Source: Paenibacillus montaniterrae (lineage in GTDB: Bacteria > Bacillota > Bacilli > Paenibacillales > Paenibacillaceae). From it: 64,000 bases of DNA. Below the pieces are notes generated by a model, which ran no database searches, was not told where the DNA came from, and saw only the letters and a list, made by a program, of their open reading frames with translations. Numbering within the stretch: the first letter of the stretch is position 1; each line of letters starts with the position of its first letter. The translations under genes were made by a program, and so were the position numbers. The DNA lies in contig NZ_BOSE01000001.1 in assembly GCF_018403185.1 (NCBI RefSeq), positions 372,001 to 436,000 on the forward strand. Direction: 5' to 3'. Shown piece after piece: positions 25,966-34,525 of the stretch.

Positions 25966-28224
25966 TTACCCCTGCAAATATTTTCCCGTAATCGATTGCG
26001 CCGCCTTGACAATCTGCGCAGGCGTTCCCTCGAATACGACCTGGCCGCCTCTGCTGCCTCCGTCCGGCCCCATGTCGATGATCCAGTCTGCCTGGCTGAT
26101 GACGTCGATATTATGCTCGATTACGATTACGGTATTGCCGGCATCGACCAGACGATTCATAATCGCCAGCAGGTGGCCAATATCTGACATGTGCAAGCCA
26201 GTCGTTGGTTCATCCATTACATAAATGCTGCCTTGCTTATGCAGCTCGCTTGCCAGCTTGATGCGCTGGCATTCCCCGCCCGACAGCGTGCTGAGCGGCT
26301 GACCGAGCGTAATATAGTTCAAGCCGACATCACTCATTGCCTGCAGCTTGCGTACAACCTCCTTCAGCTGGAAGAACTCCAAAGCTTGTTCTACCGTCAT
26401 TTCCAGCACATCCGCAATCGATTTGCCGTTCAGCTTGTAGTCGAGCACTTCTTGTTTAAACCGTTTGCCGCCGCATACTTCGCAAGGCAGCTTAACGCTT
26501 TCGAAGAAGGATAGATCAACATATACAACGCCCAAACCCTGGCAGTTCTCGCATGCACCCTTCGAGTTGAAGCTGAACAAGCCTTGGTTAACCTTGTTCG
26601 CAGTGGCAAATGCTTTGCGCACATCATCCATAATGCCGGTATAGGTGGCAGGGTTCGAGCGCGTTGAGACGCCAATCGCCGATTGGTCAATGACGATCGC
26701 ATCGGGATGCTGGCTTAGAAATACTTCGTTAATTAAGGTGCTTTTGCCAGAGCCGGCGACACCAGTAACGACTGTCAGTACGCCAGCAGGGATATCGACG
26801 CTTACGTTTTGCAAATTATGCAGGGTGGCATCCTTGATCGACAGCTTGCCGGACGGCTGTCTGCATGCTTGCTTTAGCTGGAGCGGCCGCTTCATATGAG
26901 TGCCAGTTAATGTATTAGACTCAAGCAGCCCCTGGTAGCTGCCCTCATAAACAATTGTACCGCCGCGGCTGCCAGCGTGTGGGCCAACATCGACGATATG
27001 ATCGGCTACCTTGATAACATCCGGATCATGCTCGACAACGATAACGGTATTGCCCTTGTCGCGCAGCTTTTGCAGCAGTTCATTCAAGCGGTGTACATCG
27101 CGTGGATGCAAGCCAACGCTTGGCTCGTCGAATATATAGGTAACGTCCACCAGGCTGCCGCTTAAATGCTTGACCATTTTGACGCGCTGCGACTCGCCGC
27201 CTGACAGCGTGTCCGTCTCGCGATCCAGTGTCAAGTAATCCAGCCCAATATCGACCAAATGCTGCAGCCGCTCGATTAGTGATTTAACGACAGGTGCAGC
27301 CATCGCATCGTCAATTTCGCGGATTACACGAATCAACTGGCCAACCTCCATCGCTGACATCTCCGCTATGTTCAGTCCATTGATTTTGCAGCCTAGCGCC
27401 GCTTGATTTAGTCGTGCACCGTGGCAGCCAGGGCATGGTCCTTCGGAGATGAACGGCGCGACCGCTTTCTGCGTACGCTCGGATTTCGTCTTAACATCCT
27501 GCTTAATATATTTGTTCGTAAACTTCTCAATGACGCCTTCCACTGTAATATTTGTTGCCTTTCCAGCGAAATCCATCTTTACCTTGCGTGCCTTGCCATA
27601 TAGCAGCAGCTCCAGCTCCTCAGCCGAATAATCGCTCAGCTTTTTATCGGGATCAAAGCTGCCAGACTGCATAATCATGTTCCATTCCCAGCCGTCCACC
27701 GCATAATCCGGCAGCATAATGGCCCCTTCGTTCAACGACTTGGACATATCGATCGCCTTGCTCATCATAACGCCAAGCTTGCGGCCAATTCCATTGCATT
27801 CGGGACACATGCCATGCGGATCGTTAAATGAGAACATATGCGCTTCGCCTACATAGGGCTGGCCTATGCGAGAAAAGAGCAAGCGGAGAATCGGAGAAAT
27901 ATCGGTAATCGTCCCCATCGTAGAATGGGAGCCCCCGCCCAGCCGCTTCTGATCAACAATTACGGCCATGCTCAAATTTTCAATCGCGTCGGCATCCGGC
28001 TGCGGATAGCGCGGCAAAAAGGTGCGTACAAACATGCTGAAGTTTTCATTCAGCAAGCGCGACGATTCCGCAGCAATCGTATCGAATACGATGGATGACT
28101 TGCCTGATCCGGATACTCCGGTAAAAATGGTGATCTTCCGTTTCGGGATACGCAGCGATACGTTTTTTAGATTGTTTTCTCTTGCGGCTGAGATGACGAT
28201 ATATTCCTGATTCGCTTCGTTCAT
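25966..28224 (-). CDS. UvrA-like ABC ATPase (UvrA2/DrrC type)
   Basis: A 752-residue protein with two ABC cassettes: Walker A GVSGSGKSS near residue 36 and GVAGSGKST in the second half, signature motifs TLSGGESQR and TLSGGECQR, and Walker B regions IFDEPSVGLH and VMDEPTTGLH. Zinc-type CPEC, CPGC and CENC/CEVC pairs are kept. At about 750 residues it is shorter than housekeeping UvrA (about 940) and lacks the UvrB-binding region, as in UvrA2 and drug-resistance homologues. The ATG at 28224 has AAGGA at good spacing. It probably removes or senses bulky DNA adducts or intercalators. Confidence 0.87.
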   Translation of the reverse strand: MNEANQEYIVISAARENNLKNVSLRIPKRKITIFTGVSGSGKSSIVFDTIAAESSRLLNENFSMFVRTFLPRYPQPDADAIENLSMAVIVDQKRLGGGSHSTMGTITDISPILRLLFSRIGQPYVGEAHMFSFNDPHGMCPECNGIGRKLGVMMSKAIDMSKSLNEGAIMLPDYAVDGWEWNMIMQSGSFDPDKKLSDYSAEELELLLYGKARKVKMDFAGKATNITVEGVIEKFTNKYIKQDVKTKSERTQKAVAPFISEGPCPGCHGARLNQAALGCKINGLNIAEMSAMEVGQLIRVIREIDDAMAAPVVKSLIERLQHLVDIGLDYLTLDRETDTLSGGESQRVKMVKHLSGSLVDVTYIFDEPSVGLHPRDVHRLNELLQKLRDKGNTVIVVEHDPDVIKVADHIVDVGPHAGSRGGTIVYEGSYQGLLESNTLTGTHMKRPLQLKQACRQPSGKLSIKDATLHNLQNVSVDIPAGVLTVVTGVAGSGKSTLINEVFLSQHPDAIVIDQSAIGVSTRSNPATYTGIMDDVRKAFATANKVNQGLFSFNSKGACENCQGLGVVYVDLSFFESVKLPCEVCGGKRFKQEVLDYKLNGKSIADVLEMTVEQALEFFQLKEVVRKLQAMSDVGLNYITLGQPLSTLSGGECQRIKLASELHKQGSIYVMDEPTTGLHMSDIGHLLAIMNRLVDAGNTVIVIEHNIDVISQADWIIDMGPDGGSRGGQVVFEGTPAQIVKAAQSITGKYLQG

Positions 28225-28250
28225 GACTAACATCCTTCCGATCGAGTTGA

Positions 28251-28646
28251 TTAGCCCAGCACCTTATCCAATTCGCTGCACCATGCGCTCCAGCCATGCT
28301 TGGCTCCGTTTAGTCCGTGAATATTGGAGAAGCCCGTTTGTTCCAGATGAAGATTCACCTTTCCGTCTCCTAAATCCTGCAGCGTCCAAACGACAGTATG
28401 CGTTTCATCGCCAGTGCCCCAGGAATAGGACAAACGAGTAGGCTCTTCTATGACTAGTACTTCTCCTTCAATAATGCCGTCCCACCATTCGTTTGGTTCA
28501 GAACGAAACTGAAAACGATGTCCTACGATTGGCTTAAAATCATTTGGCAGAACCCATTGGGCCAGCTTGTCAGCATCCGTTAGCGCCTTCCAAAGCTTCT
28601 CGATTGTGGTCGTGTACTGAAAATCCAATTCCAGCTTTAAACTCAT
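28251..28646 (-). CDS. SRPBCC/AHSA1-family protein
   Basis: A 131-residue START-like protein with the AHSA1 pattern: IEKLWKALTDADKLAQWVLP, a middle GEVLVIEEPTRLSYSW and a C-terminal HGLNGAKHGWSAWCSELDKV helix. Such proteins bind hydrophobic ligands and are very commonly paired with small ArsR regulators, as here: its ATG overlaps the ArsR stop (ATGA). It is the second gene of a four-gene operon. The ligand is unknown. Confidence 0.87.
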   Translation of the reverse strand: MSLKLELDFQYTTTIEKLWKALTDADKLAQWVLPNDFKPIVGHRFQFRSEPNEWWDGIIEGEVLVIEEPTRLSYSWGTGDETHTVVWTLQDLGDGKVNLHLEQTGFSNIHGLNGAKHGWSAWCSELDKVLG

Positions 28647-28972
28647 TCATTTTCCTCCTCTAATAGCTGGTTTAAGCGCAGCATATTTGTTCTCCAAAAT
28701 TTGCTATAGAAAGCCACCCAATCCTGTATTTCTTTTAGGGGAGAGGCATTTAGCCTGAATCGTGTCTCTCTGCCAACTTTTCGGTCTAATACCAGCCCGG
28801 CTTCTTTAAGAATTGTTAAATGCTTGGAAACAGCTGTTCGCCCCATATCAAAATGCACGGTTAGCTCGTGAAGGGGCAGCTCGTCGGCCTCCGCCAACAG
28901 CTGAATCAGCCGGCGCCTTGTTGGATCTGCAATCGCAGCAAAAACATCCCGCGATTGATTATTCTCACTCAC
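28643..28972 (-). CDS. ArsR-family repressor (SRPBCC-associated type)
   Basis: A 109-residue winged-helix regulator: RDVFAAIADPTRRRLIQLL at the N-terminus, the recognition helix MGRTAVSKHLTILKEAGLV, and the wing VGRETRFRLN. No metal-binding Cys motif is present, so this is not a metal sensor. It starts at a GTG (28972) preceded by AAGGAG. It heads the operon ArsR, SRPBCC, UvrA-like ATPase, flavin reductase and should act on the twin palindromes at 29073-29119. Confidence 0.87.
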   Translation of the reverse strand: MSENNQSRDVFAAIADPTRRRLIQLLAEADELPLHELTVHFDMGRTAVSKHLTILKEAGLVLDRKVGRETRFRLNASPLKEIQDWVAFYSKFWRTNMLRLNQLLEEENE

Positions 28973-29072
28973 AGCACCATCTCCTTACTATTATTGCCAA
29001 GGGACAGCCGCTCTTCTCTCCACCTTTTACTATACAGTCTGGACGTTGCGTCCACAAGAAAGGCTTGCTAAA

Positions 29073-29119
29073 GGACACCATTTGGTGACATATAAATAAT
29101 AGGACACCAAATGGTGTCC
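29073..29119. promoter_or_regulatory. Twin palindromic operators upstream of the ArsR operon
   Basis: GGACACCATTTGGTGAC (from 29073) and GGACACCAAATGGTGTCC (29102-29119) are near-identical dyads 29 bp apart. The AT-rich stretch between them contains the likely -10 region of the minus-strand operon (TATTATTTATAT). Two sites three turns apart around a promoter suit cooperative repression by the adjacent ArsR protein. Confidence 0.7.
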
Positions 29120-29121
29120 TG

Positions 29122-29619
29122 TCAATGATTGATATGAATTTTTAATGGCAGGGCTAGTCCATAGCCCTCCGCTTCCTTGAACCAGCCGCCAGGCTTTAAG
29201 CTTAGCAGGATTTGCTCCAGCAGCGCGGTGCGAACTGATTGAGCAAAGTTGAAAAAAGGCAGGCCGCTCCAAATGCAATCCAACTGACTAATTCCCGATT
29301 GATCGAGCACCTCTCGCAATTGCAGTGCATTATGATGACATTGAAATGCCGGATAAGCTTGTTCAAGCCGCTGTCGCATGCGCGAATTCTGCTCGAACAA
29401 TAATACCTGCTTCGCATCGACTTGAGCGATGTACCGCGTAATCGCGCCTGTACCCGAGCCAAGCTCGGCAACAGCAACCATCTCCTGCTGCGGGATGCTC
29501 CTGATCATGCTTAGCGCCAAATGCTTTGAGCTTGGAATAATGCTCCCAGTGAAAAGAAGATGGCTGGATACTAGAAAGCGAGAAGCACACAGCGTAAGCA
29601 CAAGCTGCGTGAGCACCAC
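29122..29619 (-). pseudogene. Truncated SAM-dependent methyltransferase
   Basis: The core resembles phospholipid/rRNA-type methyltransferases: GSIIPSSKHLA, the SAM motif VAELGSGTGAITRYI, LLFEQN, SGLPFFNF and LLSLKPGGWF. Family members are usually longer. The N-terminal codons from about 29553 upward are read from a degenerate copy of the dispersed repeat, so the native start is gone. After KPGGWF the sequence diverges and ends within about 18 residues, just before the ArsR operators. It therefore looks truncated at both ends and is probably inactive. Confidence 0.65.
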
Positions 29620-29701
29620 AGCTTCCGGTAGCCTGTCATATTCGATGCTGAATTAGCTGCAACGCTGTGCTTCGTAATCAACTTCGGACTTTTTAAACAT
29701 C
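29553..29701 (+). repeat. Degenerate single copy of the dispersed repeat
   Basis: GAAGATGGCTGGATACTAGA, followed by an equivalent of the GTGAGCACC core and ending TTTTTAAACATCC, follows the repeat consensus in the orientation of clusters C and D. The left arm is missing and about one base in six differs from other copies. It covers the 5' end of the truncated methyltransferase, and its right end includes the stop codon of the DUF817 gene. Confidence 0.75.
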
Positions 29702-30523
29702 CTCTAAAGTTTGCTTTTCTTTTACTAGCTTTAAAGATGCCACAATCAAAAAACTAACAATCACTAGCAGGAGCCATGAGCTCACTTTACTTAGGTGAAC
29801 GAGGTTCCATGCTTCTGTCTGGTTAGGATATTGCCATGCGCCGAAGAAGGTGGCGATATTTTCAGCAACCCAGATGAAAAATCCGATAAGCACAAAGGAT
29901 AGCGCAAGCGGCATGCGGTAGCGTGTTCCATTCACCTCATAGATGACCCATGTGCGCCAAAAAACAATAATGACAAGGCCGGATAACCACCAGCGAACGT
30001 CAATCCAGTAATGATGGGTGAAAAAGTTTAAATAGATCGCGGCAGCCAAGCATACGACGAGCCAAAACGATGGCCATCTAATGAGCTCGACCTTCAGTCT
30101 GCGCCACGCCTGGCAAAGATAGCTGGCTACACTTGCATACATAAAGCCGCTGTACAACGGTACTCCGAATAATTTGGAATACCCTTCTCCCGGGTACGAC
30201 CATGAGCCCATATGTACCTTGAACAGCTCCAAAGCAAGCCCGATCAGATGGAACACGGTAATAACTTTTAGCTCATCGCGTGTTTCAAGCCCTGATCGCA
30301 CCATCCACCACTGCATCAGCAGACAGATGATAAGCAGCCAGTCATAGCGCGGCAGCAAAGGAAGCGGAATAATTTGCGTTAATGCCAACGAGGCAAAAAT
30401 AACGACAGGAAACAGGCAGGACAGCGCTTGCTCCCAGCCAAAACGAACGAGCTGCAGCCATGCGTGCAACGCCTTTGCCTGCCATGTTTTCTTCTCGGAA
30501 CGGTTTTCAATTGTTAGATTCAT
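29693..30523 (-). CDS. DUF817 family membrane protein
   Basis: A 276-residue protein with about eight hydrophobic helices. Family-typical stretches include FGWEQALSCLFPV, EL.KVHMGSWSYPGEG, YSGFMYASVASYLCQAW and a late ENIATFFGAWQYPNQ. No biochemical role is established for the family. GGGAGGAG precedes the ATG. Its TAA lies in the end of the degenerate repeat, so its native last codons may have been replaced. Confidence 0.8.
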   Translation of the reverse strand: MNLTIENRSEKKTWQAKALHAWLQLVRFGWEQALSCLFPVVIFASLALTQIIPLPLLPRYDWLLIICLLMQWWMVRSGLETRDELKVITVFHLIGLALELFKVHMGSWSYPGEGYSKLFGVPLYSGFMYASVASYLCQAWRRLKVELIRWPSFWLVVCLAAAIYLNFFTHHYWIDVRWWLSGLVIIVFWRTWVIYEVNGTRYRMPLALSFVLIGFFIWVAENIATFFGAWQYPNQTEAWNLVHLSKVSSWLLLVIVSFLIVASLKLVKEKQTLEDV

Positions 30524-30547
30524 AGGCTGCTCCTCCCCACCCCTTCG

Positions 30548-30769
30548 CTAGTCTGAAGTCTCTTCATCGCTTCGGTACTCCAAAATATCGCCCGGCTGAC
30601 AATCCAATGCCTTGCAAATCGCTTCCAGCGTGGAAATGCGTATCGCTTTAGCCTTTCCATTTTTCAGTATGGAGAGGTTGGCCATTGTAATTCCAACCTT
30701 CTCCGACAGCTCTGTGACGCTCATTTTACGTTTAGCCAGCATGACATCAATATTGATTATAATCGCCAT
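30548..30769 (-). CDS. Xre-type HTH regulator (YozG-like)
   Basis: A 73-residue Cro/CI helix-turn-helix protein: MLAKRKMSVTELSEKVGITMANLSILKNGKAKAIR then TLEAICKALDCQPGDILEY. The ATG at 30769 follows AGGTG; an ATG three codons earlier is less well placed. It begins 10 bp after the DUF2975 stop, the standard arrangement in which this small regulator accompanies a DUF2975 membrane protein. Confidence 0.88.
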   Translation of the reverse strand: MAIIINIDVMLAKRKMSVTELSEKVGITMANLSILKNGKAKAIRISTLEAICKALDCQPGDILEYRSDEETSD

Positions 30770-30779
30770 CTCATTCACC

Positions 30780-31262
30780 TCAGACCGTCAAGTCATTTTC
30801 TGATTTTATATCGATCGCCTCTTTTAACAGCCTTTGAAGTACAGCGGCAAACACGGCAATGACAAGAGAAGCAAAGATGATAACCAGGCCGATTAAAATA
30901 AGTCCTGGAGCGTCATCCGCCTCTGCGATAAGGTATAAAAGCGGCAAGCCAACCGCATACAGCGCACTAATTGAGATCGCGCACAGTTTAATCTTTTTCA
31001 AAGCAGCAACAGACAGCTCGGAAAAGGCTTGATTTTTGTCAATGTAGCCTAAAAGCTTAAACGCTTGATAAAGTGCAGCGTAGAAAGGAATTGCCGCTGC
31101 ATACAAATCGAGTAGGACGAGATATTTTAGATAGGCCATATCAGGGTACAGCTTTACGGCATAGTTCGCGATCCATGGTACGAAAAAGATGCATAGCGCA
31201 AGAACTGGAAGTCCAATCAGAATTAACGCCGACTTTAGAAAAAGGGTTGTTCCTCGTGTCAT
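30780..31262 (-). CDS. DUF2975 membrane protein
   Basis: A 160-residue protein with four transmembrane helices in the DUF2975 pattern: an N-terminal LILIGLPVLALCIFFVPWI, a central PFYAALYQAFKLLGYIDKNQAFSE loop, and a C-terminal helix ending AAVLQRLLKEAI. AGGTGTATGT precedes the ATG. It is co-transcribed with the HTH gene and probably modulates it from the membrane. The 31263-31495 gap before the cyclase shows no gene. Confidence 0.85.
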   Translation of the reverse strand: MTRGTTLFLKSALILIGLPVLALCIFFVPWIANYAVKLYPDMAYLKYLVLLDLYAAAIPFYAALYQAFKLLGYIDKNQAFSELSVAALKKIKLCAISISALYAVGLPLLYLIAEADDAPGLILIGLVIIFASLVIAVFAAVLQRLLKEAIDIKSENDLTV

Positions 31263-31495
31263 ACATACACCTCACTGAATTATTGTAACTAGAATGTATC
31301 ATAGAATTTATCGTTTTACAATAAATAATTATCAATTAAGATTAAATTGTTATTGTATTCACTCTTTCTATCCTCTATGAAAACTGCTTCAGGCGAAGCT
31401 GTCTATGTTTGCTGTTGAGTCCATCTATTTAACATGATTGCGCTGCTATCTCAATATATATGTAAAAAACGGCAAACAGGAGGTCGCAGTCATTC

Positions 31496-33385
31496 ATGGA
31501 AACGCGAGTAGATCAGCTTCAAGTTCAAGCTGCAATAAATCAGCTAAGCGAATTTCTTATTGAACAGCAGCAATCGGACGGAACGTGGCGCTTTTGCTTT
31601 GAAAATGGGACAATTATTGATGCCTATATGATTATTCTTCTGCGGGCCGTCCGCTATCCAGATGAATCGATTATTCGGCAGCTGCACCAACGAATCGTAA
31701 ATGAACAGCATCAGGACGGGTACTGGGCATTATATCAAGATGAGGAAAATGGCAATCTTGCAGCGACGATTGACAATGTGCTTGCTCTGCTCTTCTCCGG
31801 CTATAGTCAAGCAGAGGATGAGCATATCCAAAGGTCCAAGCAGTATATCCTCACACATGGCGGAATTACAAATACGAAAGGGCTGTTAAGTAAAACCATA
31901 CTGGCAATTACTGGACAAATTCCATGGCCTGACTCGATCTCTTCCATTCCGCTACAATTTATGCTGCTCCCTTCCTTCTCCCCTATCAATCTCTTTGACT
32001 TTTCCGGCTACTCCAGAGTTCATCTTATTCCGATGCTGATTATGGCTAAACACAGCTTTCATATTCAATCGCCAGTCCAACTGCATGATCTGATCGTAGA
32101 AAGCGCCAATCGTCATATTGACGACCATTGGACTGCTGAATTTCACCAGATGCTGGACAGCATTGAAGCGGGACGCAGCCGATTGATTGGGTCCGCACTG
32201 CACGAAATAGCTCAAGAAAAGGCAGAGCAGTTTATGCTGGATAGAATTGAGGAGGACGGAACGCTTTACAGTTATGCCAGCTGTACGATCTTGATGGTCT
32301 TCTCGCTGCTCGCTTTAGGCTACGATGCACAGCATCCGCGAATTGTCAAGGCGGTTGAAGGTCTGCTTGCAATGCGCGGCCGCAGCTCGAACGGCGACAT
32401 TACGATACAAAACTCGCCTTCTACGATTTGGGACACAGCACTGATCAGCTATGCCCTGCAGCAAGCAAATGTGCCAATGGATCACCCTGCCATTCGGCGA
32501 GCGAATGCATACCTGCTAACACAACAGCAGCATAAAAAAGGAGACTGGAGCATCCATAACGCACATGCAGCTCCTGGCGGCTGGGGATTTTCCGAGACGA
32601 ATACAATTAACCCTGATCTCGATGATACGACAGCAGCGCTTCGCGCCATCTATCCAGCCTCTCAGCTGGATAATGCCTATCGGGTGTCAACAAATTTGGG
32701 GCTTGATTGGGTACTGTCGATGCAAAATAAGGATGGCGGCTGGCCAGCCTTCGAGAAAAGTGTAGATAATAAAATGCTTACCTGGCTTGCACTTGATGGC
32801 GCCAAAGCGGCCGCGATTGACCCATCTACTGCGGACTTAACGGGTAGGACATTGGAATATTTGGGGAACTACACCACGCTTGATCGGCAAAGTCCACATA
32901 TTCGGCGCGGCGTAAAATGGCTGTTGAACAATCAGGAGGCGGATGGTTCATGGTATGGCAAGTGGGGAATTTGCTATCTATATGGCACATGGGCCGCGTT
33001 GACAGGCTTAATGGCTGTGGGCCTGCCTGCAAATGATAAGGCGGTGCAAAAAGCAGCGCATTGGCTGCTGTCAATCCAGAATGAAGATGGCGGCTGGGGC
33101 GAGTCCTGCGACAGCGACCGACTAATGCGGTATACTCCGCTGCATAGCAGCACACCGTCGCAAACCGCTTGGGCTTTGGATGCGTTAATCGCCGTAAATG
33201 ATAAACCGACTAGTGCGATTAACAAAGGAATAGAACGTTTAATCGCGTTTCATGCTGAACAAAGCTGGCAGACCGTATATCCTACTGGAGCAGGCCTGCC
33301 AGGCAATTTTTATGTTCATTATCATAGTTATCGGTATATTTATTCGCTACTAGCCTTAAGCCACTATGAGAGGAAGTTCAAATAG
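31496..33385 (+). CDS. sqhC: SqhC-type squalene-hopene/tetraprenyl-curcumene cyclase
   Basis: A 629-residue class II terpene cyclase that protonates and cyclises a long polyprene (squalene or tetraprenyl-beta-curcumene). The catalytic DxDD is DLDD in NPDLDDTTAALRAIYP. Several QW repeats are visible, such as QNKDGGWPAFEK, QEADGSWYGKWG and QNEDGGWGESC. Segments LYSYASCTI, WDTALISYALQ and AAIDPSTADLTGRTLEYLG follow B. subtilis SqhC more than alphaproteobacterial hopene cyclases. AGGAGG lies before the ATG. The last residues (RKFK) and TAG are encoded by the start of repeat cluster B. No prenyltransferase or other hopanoid gene is adjacent. Confidence 0.87.
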   Translation: METRVDQLQVQAAINQLSEFLIEQQQSDGTWRFCFENGTIIDAYMIILLRAVRYPDESIIRQLHQRIVNEQHQDGYWALYQDEENGNLAATIDNVLALLFSGYSQAEDEHIQRSKQYILTHGGITNTKGLLSKTILAITGQIPWPDSISSIPLQFMLLPSFSPINLFDFSGYSRVHLIPMLIMAKHSFHIQSPVQLHDLIVESANRHIDDHWTAEFHQMLDSIEAGRSRLIGSALHEIAQEKAEQFMLDRIEEDGTLYSYASCTILMVFSLLALGYDAQHPRIVKAVEGLLAMRGRSSNGDITIQNSPSTIWDTALISYALQQANVPMDHPAIRRANAYLLTQQQHKKGDWSIHNAHAAPGGWGFSETNTINPDLDDTTAALRAIYPASQLDNAYRVSTNLGLDWVLSMQNKDGGWPAFEKSVDNKMLTWLALDGAKAAAIDPSTADLTGRTLEYLGNYTTLDRQSPHIRRGVKWLLNNQEADGSWYGKWGICYLYGTWAALTGLMAVGLPANDKAVQKAAHWLLSIQNEDGGWGESCDSDRLMRYTPLHSSTPSQTAWALDALIAVNDKPTSAINKGIERLIAFHAEQSWQTVYPTGAGLPGNFYVHYHSYRYIYSLLALSHYERKFK

Positions 33386-33820
33386 CCCGACTTTGATGAC
33401 GATGCAGTTTCTTTTTAGCGTATTCGACGTCGAATATGTCACGCTACCGAAAGCTCCGGTGCTCACGTAGCTATTGGCCTACGCTGCGCTCCTCGCTTTC
33501 TAGTATCGAGCCATCTTCTTGGTCCTGAAAGCCGAGCTATTTGAACCTTTATTGGAAGGGAAGTTCAACTAGCCCGACTTTGATGACGATGTGATTGCGT
33601 TGTAGCGTAGTCGACGGCGAATATGTCACGCTACCGAAAGCTGCGGTGCTCACGTAGCTTTTTGCCTACGCTGCGCTCCTCGCTTTCTAGTATCGAGCCA
33701 TCTTCTTGGTCCTGAAAGCCGAGCTATTTGAAACACGTACTATAAGGGGAAGTTCAACTAGCCCGACTTTGATGGCGAGGTGTTGCTTCGTAGTGGATTC
33801 GACGTCGAATAGGTCACGAG
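33372..33820 (-). repeat. Dispersed repeat cluster B (two full and one deleted unit)
   Basis: B1 (about 33372-33547) and B2 (about 33560-33733) are full units from AGTTCAAATAGC or AGTTCAACTAGC to GCTATTTGAA. B3 (about 33746-33820) keeps its start, then jumps from GTCACG to AGCC. The cluster lies between the convergent cyclase gene and the 33814-34485 gene; its left edge holds the cyclase stop and its right edge the TGA of the other gene. It accounts for the whole 33386-33813 gap. Confidence 0.92.
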
Positions 33821-34485
33821 CCGATATATAGCTTATTGTCTGAGAAAACTGCCGAATATCCAAGCGCAAACAGCTCGAAATAAGGTGCAAACGGATCGCC
33901 CTTTAGCTTGTAGCGATGCCACTGCAAATAATAGGAAAGCCAATAATCACAGGCAATTGAATAATACGCTTCATTTAAAACTTCAATCGGCTCGTCGTAA
34001 TTTTTATGCTCGCTTACAACATCAAAAATTGTCTCATACAGCGCTGAATCATGGGATTGGCGGATGCTGTCCAGTTGCCCATGCGGAACAATAAGGATCT
34101 CTTCGATTCCCGACAAATATGCGACCGCCTCATTTACGCTATCCCGTTCGTCTGTAACGTACTCAACCAACAATTGCTTTAATGCCAGAATAAACTGCTC
34201 GCCATGCTGCTTCAGCACCGTCGGAGGAACATCTTTAGCTTTACTATTGAAATAACCCGGCACGGTTTCACCAGCAAAATCCGAATGATCGAGTATTTCA
34301 TAGATTCTATTAATGCGCTGCAAATAGGCATCGCCATCCTCCAGCGGTTTAAAGGTAGCCTCCACCCCTTTGCCGCTAGGCATATACATCTGAAAATACC
34401 CATACAGCATTTCTTCTATGAGCTCATCATCTTCAACTTCCTCACCCATAAGCTGAAACAAATACTTGGCATAAGATTGCTTATC
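33814..34485 (-). CDS. Hypothetical protein in SUFU operon
   Basis: A 223-residue acidic soluble protein starting at the ATG at 34485, which has CAGGAG 8 bp upstream. No signal peptide or membrane segment is seen and no family was recognised; it appears mostly helical. It follows the SUFU gene within about 40 bp as the last gene of a three-gene operon. Its final codons (IGS, then TGA) lie at the border of truncated repeat unit B3, so the native C-terminus may be changed. Confidence 0.6.
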   Translation of the reverse strand, partial: DKQSYAKYLFQLMGEEVEDDELIEEMLYGYFQMYMPSGKGVEATFKPLEDGDAYLQRINRIYEILDHSDFAGETVPGYFNSKAKDVPPTVLKQHGEQFILALKQLLVEYVTDERDSVNEAVAYLSGIEEILIVPHGQLDSIRQSHDSALYETIFDVVSEHKNYDEPIEVLNEAYYSIACDYWLSYYLQWHRYKLKGDPFAPYFELFALGYSAVFSDNKLYIGS

Positions 34486-34525
34486 CATACAGGTTCTCCT
34501 GTTCTTCAATTTAGCGCTGTGATGG

